Assembly: GCA_017398105.1 (NCBI GenBank)
Contig: JAFQHF010000057.1
Span: forward strand, 1-36,252
Source: Oscillospiraceae bacterium
GTDB taxonomy: Bacteria; Bacillota_A; Clostridia; Oscillospirales; Oscillospiraceae
Direction of reading: 5' to 3'
Length of the DNA stretch: 36,252 nt
The notes under the pieces are model-generated. The model did no database searches, was not told the DNA's origin, and saw only the letters and a list, made by a program, of their open reading frames with translations. Positions 1 to 6,691 of this stretch are shown here, in pieces. Both the position numbers and the translations under genes were made by a program. The stretch's first letter is position 1, and every line of letters starts with the position of its first letter.

Positions 1-1
1 C

Positions 2-391
2 GCACCCGGCATGGTAACGAAGGAAATGGTGGCTACCATGGCTAAGGATGCCATCATCTTCGCCTGCGCCAACCCCACTCCCGAAATTTATCCTGACGAG
101 GCCAAGGCTGGCGGTGCAAGAGTCATCTCCACCGGCCGCTCTGACTTCCCCAACCAGATCAACAATGTTCTGGCCTTCCCCGGCATCTTCCGGGGCACCT
201 TCGATGTCCGCGCCTCCGACATCAACGAGGAAATGAAGATGGCCGCCGCCCAGGCCCTGGCCGATCTGATCTCCGATGACGAGCTGAACGAGGAGTACAT
301 CATCCCCGCAGCCTTCGATCCCAGAGTTGGCCCCGCCGTTGCCAAGGCGGTTGCTGAGGCCGCAAGAGCAACAGGTGTCGCAAGAATCTGA
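2..391 (+). CDS. NAD-type malic enzyme, C-terminal fragment (5' end outside window)
   Basis: This is the C-terminal part of a malic enzyme, which oxidatively decarboxylates malate to pyruvate in the cytosol. The frame is already open at base 2, so the ATG at 11 is probably internal. Visible family signatures are the NAD-binding-domain stretch [10 protein letters not shown] near the start, then [14 protein letters not shown] and FPGIFRG, and a C-terminal helix region ending in the [10 protein letters not shown] segment. Those motifs are typical of the short bacterial malic enzymes. Only about 129 residues of an expected 380-400 are present. It is followed at once by a strong intrinsic terminator, so it ends its transcription unit. 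Cofactor preference cannot be judged from this fragment. Confidence 0.9.
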   Translation, partial: APGMVTKEMVATMAKDAIIFACANPTPEIYPDEAKAGGARVISTGRSDFPNQINNVLAFPGIFRGTFDVRASDINEEMKMAAAQALADLISDDELNEEYIIPAAFDPRVGPAVAKAVAEAARATGVARI

Positions 392-408
392 TCAAACCCC
401 AATAAAGC

Positions 409-440
409 ACCGCCGGTGGAACTTTCCACCGGCGGTTTTT
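409..440 (+). terminator. Intrinsic terminator after malic enzyme
   Basis: An 11-bp GC-rich stem (arms about 410-420 and 425-435) with a 4-nt loop is followed by TTTTT. It lies 19 bases after the stop codon. Confidence 0.9.
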
Positions 441-489
441 GCAGGATTGCAGGTAAATGATCGTGCGCTAAGCCGCCATTTTCTTCCAA

Positions 490-518
490 TTGACTTTTCT
501 CCGACACTGTAGTATAAT
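490..518 (+). promoter_or_regulatory. Promoter of queT (preQ1 riboswitch leader)
   Basis: TTGACT at 490-495 and a perfect TATAAT at 513-518 are separated by 17 bp. Transcription should start near 525, about 10 bases before the riboswitch. Confidence 0.85.
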
Positions 519-533
519 ACCTCTAATTGCATA

Positions 534-573
534 GGACAGTTCGTGACCATCCTGTCGGTAAACAAAACTAGGG
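534..573 (+). ncRNA. preQ1-I riboswitch aptamer
   Basis: P1 is formed by GACAG (535-539) and CTGTC (552-556) around a 12-nt loop. It is followed by an A-rich tail GGTAAACAAAACTAGGG (557-573) that can fold back as the H-type pseudoknot. Arm, loop and tail lengths match class I preQ1 aptamers, and the AACAAAAC tail is close to the Thermoanaerobacter tengcongensis form as I remember it. The gene controlled is a QueT-type transporter, the expected partner. Pseudoknot pairing was judged by eye only. Confidence 0.82.
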
Positions 574-580
574 AATCTGA

Positions 581-603
581 TGGGCGCATTGCGCTCATTT
601 TTT
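581..603 (+). terminator. Riboswitch expression-platform terminator 1
   Basis: TGGGCGC and its imperfect complement enclose a 3-nt loop (581-597) and are followed by six Ts. It lies directly after the preQ1 aptamer tail, as expected for ligand-induced termination. Confidence 0.75.
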
Positions 604-607
604 GTTT

Positions 608-638
608 GGGTGCAGTGTCATGTTCTGCGCCCATTTTT
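608..638 (+). terminator. Second tandem terminator before queT
   Basis: GGGTGCAG (608-615) pairs with CTGCGCCC (625-632) and is followed by ATTTTT. The right arm is also complementary to the left arm of terminator 1 (581-588), so the two hairpins could be alternatives and not simply additive. Confidence 0.65.
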
Positions 639-657
639 GTTTTCAGGAGTATTTCCC

Positions 658-1167
658 ATGAAAAAGCATACCCGTTATCTGGCTCACGCCGCCATCATCG
701 CCGCACTGTACGCAGTGCTGACCCATTTTCAGAATATCCTGCTGCCCGGCTCCGCAACCTGGGCCATTCAGATGCGCATGTCCGAGGCCCTGTGCATTCT
801 GGCCTTTTTTACCCCTGCGGCTGCCATGGGTCTGTCCGTGGGCTGCCTGATCTTCAATCTGACCTTCGCTGCTGCACTGCCTCTGGATTTTCTGCTGGGC
901 ACCCTGGCAACCTGGCTTGCAGCCAAAACCATGTATCTGACCAGAAATATCACCATAAAGGGCTGGCCCCTGCCCGGACTGCTGATGCCCGCCCTGTTCA
1001 ATGCCCTTCTGGTAGGCGCGGAACTGAGCATCTACATCGGCGGCGGTTTCTGGCTCAACGCCCTGTACGTTGCCATCGGCGAAGCAGCCGTCCTGCTGAT
1101 CCCCGGTACTGTCCTGTACTATGCCATGAAATCCCGCAGTCTCCACACCCGCCTGTTCCGGCTGTAA
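658..1167 (+). CDS. queT: QueT family queuosine-precursor transporter (ECF substrate-binding subunit)
   Basis: A 169-residue, strongly hydrophobic protein with about five to six membrane segments. It matches the QueT family, the substrate-specific component thought to bring queuosine precursors such as preQ1 into the cell with a shared ECF energising module. Recognisable parts are the N-terminal LAHAAIIAALYAVLTHFQN helix, the RMSEAL motif with a charged pair near residue 40, and the later ALFNALLVGAEL helix. The ATG at 658 is chosen because AGGAG lies at 643-647; the upstream in-frame ATG at 580 would put both leader hairpins inside the coding region. The gene is monocistronic under the preQ1 riboswitch. 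The energising ECF subunits are not in the window. Confidence 0.9.
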   Translation: MKKHTRYLAHAAIIAALYAVLTHFQNILLPGSATWAIQMRMSEALCILAFFTPAAAMGLSVGCLIFNLTFAAALPLDFLLGTLATWLAAKTMYLTRNITIKGWPLPGLLMPALFNALLVGAELSIYIGGGFWLNALYVAIGEAAVLLIPGTVLYYAMKSRSLHTRLFRL

Positions 1168-1207
1168 CTGCAAATTCTCATGTAACGCCCTTGTTCATAC
1201 AGACTCT

Positions 1208-1342
1208 GTAGGGGCGGATTTTCAATCCGCCCTGATCTACCAATAAAATCCAAGGTGAATCAACTGCACAGAAGAAGCGTTTGTACATAGCATGCTGCGC
1301 AATTGTCACTGCGTTGAGGGCGGATTGAAAATCCGCCCCTAC
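1208..1342. repeat. Paired palindrome element, family A (copy 1)
   Basis: Two copies of a 25-bp palindrome built on GGGCGGATT..AATCCGCCC face each other. The left begins GTAGGGGCGG at 1208 and the right ends CCGCCCCTAC at 1342. They bracket about 85 bp of unrelated sequence. Each palindrome could fold as a hairpin. The same unit recurs at 5790, 24794 and 27041, with a half unit at 22785. The architecture resembles REP/BIME elements; no transposase is nearby. Confidence 0.85.
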
Positions 1343-1365
1343 CTATAATTATGTCCCATTGCTCA

Positions 1366-1397
1366 CAAAAAGCCCGCACCGGTTTTCGGTGCGGGCT
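1366..1397 (-). terminator. Intrinsic terminator of degV-family gene
   Basis: On the minus strand an 11-bp AGCCCGCACCG stem with a short loop is followed by TTTTT. It begins just after the stop codon at 1409. Confidence 0.88.
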
Positions 1398-1408
1398 TAC
1401 TATGTATG

Positions 1409-2269
1409 TTAGAACTTGGTATTATCGTTTTCGGCATTGAAGCCGCCTTCGAAGCCGATCATCAGGCCGCCGGCTTCCGCATAGAAGCTGCACAGGGCGG
1501 TGGTGGATTCGATGGTGAGCTTTGTATTGGGGAACTCTGCCAGCACGGCATCCGCCAGTGCCTGTGCCTGGCTCTGTCCGAAGCAGTGGGCAATGCGCAG
1601 CTGTGCGCCGTCATAGAAGCCCCGCTCCTTCATCATCTGAACCAGAACTTCCGTTGCCTTCTTTCCGCCTCTGGGCTTATGTACGGGGGTGATCTGACCG
1701 CCCTTAACATCGCCGCAGACCCGGATGCCCAGCATTCCGCCGATCTTGGCAACCGCCATGGGCACGCGGCCGTTGCGGGCCAGATTCATCATGGATTCCA
1801 GGCAGAACAGGATATGGGTATGGTTGTGGTATTCGCGCAGCTGCTCCACGATGGTCTCAAAGGGCAGCTCCTGCTTTGCCAGCTCCAGCATCTTTTCGAT
1901 CACAAAGGCCTGCTGGGGGCCGGCTGCCAGAGAGTCAAAAATAAAGACCTTTTTGCCGGGGTTTTCTTCCATATAGGTGTCCGCAGCCTGACAGGCAGAA
2001 TTATAGCTGCCGGACAGATTCTTGGAAATGGTGGTGCCGAAGATAATATCCGCATCACCGAAAGCCTCCAGCCATTCACCAACGCTGGGGCAGGAGGAGC
2101 CGGACTTTCCCTTGTGATTTTTCAGGCCCTCCACCATGGCGGCCAGATCCAGGCTGCTGTCATCGATATATTCTTTATCCGCCCGCACCTTCATGGGCAC
2201 GCTGGCAAACATGGCATCTTCCATTGCCAGAATATTGGAAGATGAATCGGATACGATTTTGTATTTCAT
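1409..2269 (-). CDS. DegV family fatty-acid-binding protein
   Basis: A 286-residue protein of the DegV/FakB fold. Such proteins bind a single fatty acid; FakB members present it to the kinase FakA for phosphorylation and use in membrane lipid. Visible signatures are the N-terminal KIVSDSSSNI strand-loop, the GTTISKNLSGSYNSA region that in the family contacts the fatty-acid carboxylate, and a C-terminal FEGGF segment. Full length for the family, with a start supported by the upstream promoter. It has its own terminator and promoter, so it is monocistronic, divergent from the DUF1836 gene. FakA is not visible here, so the ligand and the FakB role remain inference. Confidence 0.9.
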   Translation of the reverse strand: MKYKIVSDSSSNILAMEDAMFASVPMKVRADKEYIDDSSLDLAAMVEGLKNHKGKSGSSCPSVGEWLEAFGDADIIFGTTISKNLSGSYNSACQAADTYMEENPGKKVFIFDSLAAGPQQAFVIEKMLELAKQELPFETIVEQLREYHNHTHILFCLESMMNLARNGRVPMAVAKIGGMLGIRVCGDVKGGQITPVHKPRGGKKATEVLVQMMKERGFYDGAQLRIAHCFGQSQAQALADAVLAEFPNTKLTIESTTALCSFYAEAGGLMIGFEGGFNAENDNTKF

Positions 2270-2321
2270 GACGATACCTCGTTTTTATCTCTTCTCTATC
2301 GGTTTTTCAATAACCTTTGTA

Positions 2322-2350
2322 ATTGTATCAGTATACCGTCACAATGTCAA
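2322..2350 (-). promoter_or_regulatory. Promoter of the degV-family gene
   Basis: Read on the minus strand: TTGACA (2345-2350), 17-bp spacer, TACAAT (2322-2327). Start of transcription is expected near 2315, about 45 bases before the ATG. Confidence 0.85.
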
Positions 2351-2376
2351 GAAAATCTTGTGATAAGTTTTTCCCG

Positions 2377-2405
2377 TTGACTTTTTGTAATTCTTCCGAT
2401 ATAAT
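2377..2405 (+). promoter_or_regulatory. Promoter of the DUF1836 gene, with very short leader
   Basis: TTGACT (2377-2382), 17-bp spacer, TATAAT (2400-2405). The predicted transcription start is around 2412, only about 11 bases before the ATG at 2423, so the Shine-Dalgarno AAGGTG (2411-2416) would sit at the very 5' end of the mRNA. Confidence 0.8.
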
Positions 2406-2422
2406 ACCAAAAGGTGATAACA

Positions 2423-2938
2423 ATGAAACAGGAAACCAAACAGCACATCTCCGATTCCATCCGGGACTTCCGTTTTCCCCGCTACAATGAAATACCCAAC
2501 ATGGGTCTGTATCTGGACCAGGCCACCAAATATGTCTGTGAATACCTGGCTCCTCTGGGTGAATACACCCTGACCCCCTCCATGATCAGCAACTATGTGA
2601 AAAAGGGCCTCATTGCCAGCCCCGTGAAAAAGCTGTACAGCCGCGAGCATATTGCGTATCTGTTTTTCATTGCCATAGCAAAAAGCGTCCTGTCTCTGGA
2701 TGCACTGACCGGCTTTATCAAGCTGCAGCAGCAGACCTACACGCTGCCAAAGGCCTATGACTATTTCGCGGAGGAATTCGAAAATCTTCTGCGCTTTACC
2801 TTTGAGATTCAGGACACCATTGAATTGGTCGGCGAGGACAATACCGATGAAAAGCGCCTGCTGTTCACCTGCATCGTGGCAGCCGTCCAGAAGGTATACC
2901 TGGAAAAATGCCTGGAAGCCATTGCCGAAGAAGAATAA
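2423..2938 (+). CDS. DUF1836 domain protein, MerR-like putative regulator
   Basis: A 171-residue protein matching DUF1836. The family is common in Firmicutes and has a MerR-like helix-turn-helix appearance, but I know of no proven function. The N-terminal third has the family pattern: an LYLDQATKYVCEYL helix, LTPSMISNYVKKGLI as the likely recognition helix, and the KLYSREHIAYL segment that resembles the MerR wing. The remaining 90 residues look helical. ATG at 2423 is preferred to the GTG at 2414 because the Shine-Dalgarno AAGGTG overlaps that GTG. It is divergent from the DegV gene, with two strong promoters between them. What it regulates cannot be told from the window. Confidence 0.82.
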   Translation: MKQETKQHISDSIRDFRFPRYNEIPNMGLYLDQATKYVCEYLAPLGEYTLTPSMISNYVKKGLIASPVKKLYSREHIAYLFFIAIAKSVLSLDALTGFIKLQQQTYTLPKAYDYFAEEFENLLRFTFEIQDTIELVGEDNTDEKRLLFTCIVAAVQKVYLEKCLEAIAEEE

Positions 2939-2947
2939 CACATCACA

Positions 2948-3200
2948 AGCAGGAGGGCCCCGCCCTCCTGCTGAAAACATTTTATAGGCCTCGCAGAGTT
3001 CGCCGCCATATCGACGGACAGAGTCAAAACATTTTGTGTCAGGGCGTGTACCTGACGCAAAATACCTATCAGGCTGCAAGTGTGGAATTTGTTCGCGCCA
3101 CGCGAACAAATTATGCGCGCAGCAGACTGCAAAAAGCTGGCGGAAAGCCCCGCAAGGGGGTTTTCGCCAAATGAAAGCAGGAGGGTCCCGCCCTCCTGCT
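2948..3200. repeat. Palindrome pair (family D) enclosing three strong hairpins
   Basis: A 25-bp palindrome (AGCAGGAGGG.CCCTCCTGCT) occurs at 2948-2972 and again at 3176-3200. Between them are three more hairpins: 3032-3062 (12 bp, one G-T pair), 3086-3112 (perfect 12 bp, 3-nt loop) and 3139-3168 (13 bp with one mismatch, GCAA loop). No convincing protein is encoded in the interval 2939-3271. The left palindrome could terminate the DUF1836 transcript, although it lacks a proper T-run. Confidence 0.8.
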
Positions 3201-3271
3201 TTCTTATTGGTTCCCGCCTTGTATTTCCGGGCAGACTATGCTATGATACCCAAACAAAGGATGTGATTTTT

Positions 3272-4183
3272 ATGATTCCATTTCAGCGTCTGAAACCGTC
3301 CCAGAGGGACGAATATAATCAGATTCTCTTCTCCTGCCCGCCCCGGGGGTGCGAATATTCCTTCACCAATCTTGCCCTGTGGGGCCGTCAGGAGGCTGCC
3401 TTTCTTCATAGCTGCGTGGCTGTTTTTTCCCATTTTTACGGGAGAAGCGTCTATCCCTACCCCATCGGAAACGGCGACCGCCGGGCTGTCATCGAAGAAA
3501 TTCTCATGGATGCCAAAGAGCGCGGCATCCCCTGCCGGTTAAGCGGTCTGACCGATGCGGACCGGGCCGAGCTGGAAGAATGGTTCCCCGGAAAATTCCT
3601 GCTGCACACCAGCCGGAACGGCTTTGACTATGTCTATTCCATCGATGACCTGGCCGACCTTCGGGGCCGGAAATTCCAGAAAAAGCGCAACCATGCCAAC
3701 CGCTTCCGCTCTGAGCATCCCGATTACCGGGTGGAGCCTCTGACTGCCTGCAATATTCCCAGAGCACAGCATATGGTCAACGACTGGTACGCAAAGCGCA
3801 TGAAGGAAGACCCGCTCGAAGACTATCTGCTGGAAAACATCGCCCTGGCCCGGGCCTTCCAGTATTACAGTGCGCTGGGCATGGAGGGCATTATGCTGCT
3901 GGACGGCGATCAGGTGCTGGCTGTGACCATGGGCTCCCGGATGGCAAATGACACCTTCGACATCCATTTTGAGAAAGCCCGGGAGGAAGTGGACGGCGCC
4001 TATACTGTGGTCAATCAGGAATTCGCCCGGTATCTCCGGCTGAAATACCCGGAGGTCCGGTATCTGGACCGGGAGGACGACATGGGTCTGGAGGGCCTGC
4101 GCAAGGCAAAGCTCAGCTACAATCCCCACCACATGATTGAAAAGCACCATGCCACCCTGGCGGAGGATCTGCATGACCTTTGA
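3272..4183 (+). CDS. DUF2156 (phosphatidylglycerol lysyltransferase C-terminal-like) protein
   Basis: A 303-residue soluble protein of the DUF2156/LPG_synthase_C group, which has a double GNAT-like fold. In MprF this domain moves an aminoacyl group from tRNA to phosphatidylglycerol. This stand-alone version has no membrane domain, so its acceptor is unknown. Family cues are CEYSFTNLALW near residue 27, the KKRNHANRF basic helix around residue 143, DFHF-type FDIHFEKA, and the near-C-terminal YLDREDDMGLEGLRKAK, which is characteristic. ATG at 3272 was chosen because earlier in-frame starts run through the repeat; AAAGG lies 11 bases upstream. It overlaps the next gene by 11 bases, so the two are probably translated together. 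Confidence 0.87.
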   Translation: MIPFQRLKPSQRDEYNQILFSCPPRGCEYSFTNLALWGRQEAAFLHSCVAVFSHFYGRSVYPYPIGNGDRRAVIEEILMDAKERGIPCRLSGLTDADRAELEEWFPGKFLLHTSRNGFDYVYSIDDLADLRGRKFQKKRNHANRFRSEHPDYRVEPLTACNIPRAQHMVNDWYAKRMKEDPLEDYLLENIALARAFQYYSALGMEGIMLLDGDQVLAVTMGSRMANDTFDIHFEKAREEVDGAYTVVNQEFARYLRLKYPEVRYLDREDDMGLEGLRKAKLSYNPHHMIEKHHATLAEDLHDL

Positions 4184-4931
4184 GCATCCTGCCCCCATGC
4201 AATACCCCCAGCTGCTGGCTTTGTGGAAGACCGCCTTCGGTGACCACGGCGGCTTCTGGGAGATGTTTCTGGAAACCGCCTTTCTGCCCGACCACTGCCG
4301 GTGCATAGTCGAACGCGGTGAACTCACCGCTGCTATGTACTGGTTCGACTGCCGGTGCGAGGGACAGAAAACCGCCTATCTGTATGCCGTCGTCACCCAC
4401 CCGGATCACCGGGGGAAAGGGCTGTGCCGAAAGCTTCTTGCCGATGTTCACAGCTGTCTGCAGAAAAACGGCTATGCCGCCGCTATGCTGGTACCGGAAA
4501 CGGAAAGCCTGCGGCAGATGTACCGCAGGCTCGGCTATGAAGACTGTACCGGCGTTTCGGAATTTTCCTGTACGGCATCTGATTCTCCGATTTCCCTTCG
4601 GGCCATCGGTCCCGAAGAATACACAATGCTGCGCCGGGAGCTTCTGCCTGCGGGCGGCGTGCTGCAGGAGGGCTGCAATATCCGTTTTCTGGCAGAACAG
4701 GCCCAGTTTTATACCGGAACGCAGCTGCTCATGGCAGCCTGGCACGAAGAGGATACCCTGCACTGCATGGAGCTTCTGGGTGACCCGGCCAATGCACCCG
4801 GAATCCTGCGCGCCCTGAACTGCACCCAGGGGTATTTCCGCACCCCGGGTACGGACAAGCCCTTCGCCATGTTCCATCCGCTGACCGAAACCGCGCCAAA
4901 ACCCGTCTATTTCGGCTTTGCCTTTGACTAA
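4173..4931 (+). CDS. GNAT family N-acetyltransferase
   Basis: A 252-residue acetyltransferase of the GNAT superfamily. The acetyl-CoA-binding motif A is clear: YAVVTHPDHRGKGLCRKLL at about residues 69-87, followed by a motif-B-like segment LVPETESLRQMYRRLGY. The C-terminal 100 residues are a divergent second half, as in two-lobed GNATs. ATG at 4173 has GGAGG at 4162-4166 and lies inside the end of the DUF2156 gene; this overlap suggests coupled translation and a shared substrate or pathway. Substrate cannot be inferred. Confidence 0.88.
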   Translation: MTFEHPAPMQYPQLLALWKTAFGDHGGFWEMFLETAFLPDHCRCIVERGELTAAMYWFDCRCEGQKTAYLYAVVTHPDHRGKGLCRKLLADVHSCLQKNGYAAAMLVPETESLRQMYRRLGYEDCTGVSEFSCTASDSPISLRAIGPEEYTMLRRELLPAGGVLQEGCNIRFLAEQAQFYTGTQLLMAAWHEEDTLHCMELLGDPANAPGILRALNCTQGYFRTPGTDKPFAMFHPLTETAPKPVYFGFAFD

Positions 4932-4937
4932 ATAAAT

Positions 4938-4972
4938 TTCGGGCAGCTTGTTAACAAGCCGCCCGATTTGTT
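4938..4972. terminator. Bidirectional terminator between GNAT and TraX genes
   Basis: A stem of about 15 bp with single mismatches (TCGGGC.GCTTGT / ACAAGC.GCCCGA) lies between the convergent stop codons at 4931 and 4988, with AT-rich flanks (AAATT.. / ATTTGTTTT). Confidence 0.72.
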
Positions 4973-4987
4973 TTCAGAGGTGCCCTT

Positions 4988-5680
4988 TTATAGGATCAGA
5001 CTCAAGCCGTAAATCGCCGCCAGGTGCAGCGGATAATACAGGTAGAACAGCCAGCCCAGCTTTGCCGTTCCCCGCTTTCCGTTGTACATGCCCAGCAGCG
5101 GTACTGCCGCCAGCGAAAACCACTGGATGCCGCCGCTGCCCAGCCCCAACAGGATCAGACCTGCCGTCAGATATTTCTGCCTGTCCGGCCCGAAATATAC
5201 CAGAACCGGCAGCAGCACACCGATGATGCCGTAATCCACCTGGAAGCCCGTCTCCGGGAACAGGATCGGGATTCCCAGGGCAACAAAGCATATGATAAAA
5301 AATGCAGCCTGAGCCAGTGTCCGGGACATCACATCCCGTTTTTTCTGGGCGTGATCAATGGCGCAGATCAGACAGACCGAAAGGGAAAAGGTAATGAGAA
5401 TGCACTGATACAGCGATCTCATTGCCACAAAATATACGATCTGGCACGCAATGCCCAGTCCCGCCAGCCGCAGAAGATACTTGCCCTTGCTGCGGGTATG
5501 GCGGCAGCCCTCCGCGATCATATAGGCATAGATCGGCAGCGCCAGCCGTCCGATGAGGCGCAGGATCACCGCGTTGGGAAACAGCATGACGCCCAGATGA
5601 TCACAGGTCATGGCTATCATCGCCAGAACCTTCAGCTGATTTCCGGTAAAGCCCTGGGAAATATCGAATTTTGCAGACAT
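4988..5680 (-). CDS. TraX family integral membrane protein
   Basis: A 230-residue, very hydrophobic protein with about eight predicted membrane segments. It matches TraX, the family named for the F-plasmid pilin N-acetylase and related to membrane acyltransferases. Diagnostic parts are the N-terminal LKVLAMIAMTCDHLG with the conserved DH pair, LIGRLALPIYAYMIAEGCRHT, and the C-terminal YLYYPLHLAAIYGL. Many clostridia have chromosomal TraX homologues with no pilus genes, so pilin is unlikely to be the target here. The ATG at 5680 is preferred because GGGAGG lies 7 bases upstream; a second ATG at 5686 would be too close. It is monocistronic with its own promoter. Confidence 0.87.
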   Translation of the reverse strand: MSAKFDISQGFTGNQLKVLAMIAMTCDHLGVMLFPNAVILRLIGRLALPIYAYMIAEGCRHTRSKGKYLLRLAGLGIACQIVYFVAMRSLYQCILITFSLSVCLICAIDHAQKKRDVMSRTLAQAAFFIICFVALGIPILFPETGFQVDYGIIGVLLPVLVYFGPDRQKYLTAGLILLGLGSGGIQWFSLAAVPLLGMYNGKRGTAKLGWLFYLYYPLHLAAIYGLSLIL

Positions 5681-5705
5681 GGACATCCCTCCCGAATTTG
5701 AAGCT

Positions 5706-5734
5706 ATCATAGCATTTTCAGAGGAAAGAGTCAA
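5706..5734 (-). promoter_or_regulatory. Promoter of traX-like gene
   Basis: Minus strand: TTGACT (5729-5734), 17-bp spacer, TATGAT (5706-5711), about 25 bases before the ATG. Confidence 0.8.
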
Positions 5735-5789
5735 CAAAAGTCCGCACTGCGGCAAATGATCGCTTAACGCACCGGTTCATACGGATTCT

Positions 5790-5894
5790 GTAGGGGCGGA
5801 TTTTCAATCCGCCCTAACCCTGCCGATGCACGCACAGTAATATTCACCGTACATTTGTCGCTATCCGGAGGGCGGATTGGAAATCCGCCCCTAC
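5790..5894. repeat. Paired palindrome element, family A (copy 2)
   Basis: Same unit as at 1208: the left arm starts GTAGGGGCGG at 5790 and the right arm ends CCGCCCCTAC at 5894, with a shorter 50-bp core. The 16 bases before the left arm (TTCATACGGATTCTGT) also match those before copy 1, so the repeat extends outside the palindrome. Confidence 0.85.
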
Positions 5895-5942
5895 GATTCC
5901 AATAAACGATCATTTATAAACCCATCCCCATATTCCGCCCAT

Positions 5943-5964
5943 AAAAAAACGCCCCTCCGGGCGT
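5943..5964 (-). terminator. Intrinsic terminator of the minus-strand RNA unit
   Basis: Minus strand: ACGCCCGGAGGGGCGT hairpin followed by seven Ts. Confidence 0.82.
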
Positions 5965-5979
5965 AAGTTTATCCGTAAA

Positions 5980-6038
5980 AATGAAGTGACCCTTGACTGT
6001 TTCGCGTTTTCTTCGAATCAGTCAAGGGTCACTTCATT
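5980..6038. repeat. Perfect 20-bp inverted repeat
   Basis: Arms 5980-5999 and 6019-6038 are exactly complementary, with a 19-nt loop. On the minus strand the hairpin is followed by a short T-run, so it may be an additional terminator just before the one at 5943. It contains the end of the 10-codon frame. Confidence 0.85.
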
Positions 6039-6254
6039 GAATTCTTGATATCTAACATCATTGGTTACCTCGCTTTCTTAAGATCAGATCTCTTCTTCAC
6101 CTGACAAAAATTGAATCACTTCCGGTATTGATTTTTGGTTTGTTCAAAATATATATGAACGGAAGAAATTAAGAAGAAGAGCCTCTGTTCGGTTTCAAGT
6201 TATGGATTGAAACCTGTTTTCAAGAGATCATTGGTATCACCTCTTTGTAGCTAT

Positions 6255-6282
6255 ATAATACCACAGCCTGCGAAAAATGCAA
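6255..6282 (-). promoter_or_regulatory. Promoter of the minus-strand RNA unit
   Basis: Minus strand: TTGCAT (6277-6282), 16-bp spacer, TATTAT (6255-6260). Predicted start is near 6248, about five bases before a GAGGTG ribosome-binding-like sequence. Confidence 0.6.
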
Positions 6283-6357
6283 GTCGGAATATTGTACAAA
6301 GTAACTATTTTTCTTTTAATTAAAACGCCAGTTTTGTTGATTCTGTCAAATCTGCTG

Positions 6358-6423
6358 TTGACATCTTTTCCGAGCTGTGATATGCTGAATATGTTAGGGC
6401 GGTTATCGGAACCGCCTGTTTTT
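6358..6423 (+). promoter_or_regulatory. Promoter followed at once by a terminator
   Basis: TTGACA (6358-6363), 17-bp spacer and TATGCT (6381-6386) would start a transcript near 6393. A 7-bp GGCGGTT/AACCGCC hairpin (6398-6416) with a following TGTTTTT ends it by about 6423. The product would be a 30-nt RNA. The hairpin might instead only insulate the purine promoter downstream from this one. Confidence 0.45.
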
Positions 6424-6511
6424 GTGCAGAAACCTTTCTGGTTTCTTCCAGATTTGTCAACTTCCACATGGAAACGTTTTAAAAAAACAAAAGAATTGGT
6501 TATCTGCTTTC

Positions 6512-6540
6512 TTGACGCTTTTTTCGTGTCATGCTATAAT
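6512..6540 (+). promoter_or_regulatory. Promoter of the purine operon
   Basis: TTGACG (6512-6517), 17-bp spacer, TATAAT (6535-6540). Start near 6547, giving a leader of about 145 nt that contains the ZTP riboswitch. No further promoter of this quality was found inside the operon. Confidence 0.88.
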
Positions 6541-6560
6541 TGTGATGTAATTTTTCGAAA

Positions 6561-6629
6561 CCCTTATGACTGACGGATCAGTGGAGCACCACACGGAGTA
6601 AGGGCCGACAATAGCCGACCGTCTGGGCA
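6561..6629 (+). ncRNA. ZTP (pfl) riboswitch
   Basis: The leader carries the hallmark 3' element CCGACCGTCTGGGCA (6615-6629) preceded by P1 arms CCCTTA (6561-6566) and TAAGGG (6599-6604) and by the GTGGAGCACCAC hairpin (6581-6592). This is the pfl motif, which binds ZTP/ZMP, intermediates that build up when 10-formyl-THF is short. Position directly upstream of a terminator and purE fits the known ON-switch design. Confidence 0.92.
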
Positions 6630-6667
6630 CACTTATCCCCTGTCTGGGGCAAGTGCGCTCTTTTTTA
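6627..6667 (+). terminator. ZTP riboswitch-controlled terminator
   Basis: GCACACTT..CCCC pairs with GGGG.AAGTGCGC around a short loop, followed by a T-rich run from 6659. Its left arm overlaps the final GGGCA of the aptamer, so ligand binding should block the hairpin. Confidence 0.85.
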
Positions 6668-6691
6668 TTTGTATTTTTCAGGAGGTTCCCC

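Larger units (their letters stand above)
5943..6248 (-). ncRNA. Putative structured RNA transcription unit (unknown family)
   Basis: On the minus strand a promoter (6255-6282) is followed by about 305 nt with no substantial open frame and then an intrinsic terminator (5943-5964). Several complementary segments suggest a fold: GGTTTCAA/TTGAAACC (6191-6198 with 6207-6214), a 9-bp helix CTCTTCTTC/GAAGAAGAG (6090-6098 with 6173-6181) enclosing CTTCC/GGAAG (6119-6123 with 6161-6165) and GTTCA/TGAAC (6142-6146 with 6156-6160), and a perfect 20-bp hairpin at 5980-6038. Two tiny frames start at similar contexts, GAGGT..ACCAATGAT: a 3-codon one at 6220-6231 and a 10-codon one at 6029-6061. I do not recognise the family. 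A mobile-element remnant is an alternative. Confidence 0.5.

Noticed and set aside
1208..1342. CRISPR array from the repeated palindromes
   Set aside because: Copies are scattered, inverted in pairs, with no regular spacers and no cas genes.
5943..6248. Retron or OMEGA-type RNA
   Set aside because: No reverse transcriptase, IscB or TnpB gene is present within the window to support it.
6237..6467. 76-codon minus-strand protein in the AT-rich gap
   Set aside because: No ribosome-binding site or family similarity, and it overlaps the promoter of the RNA unit.
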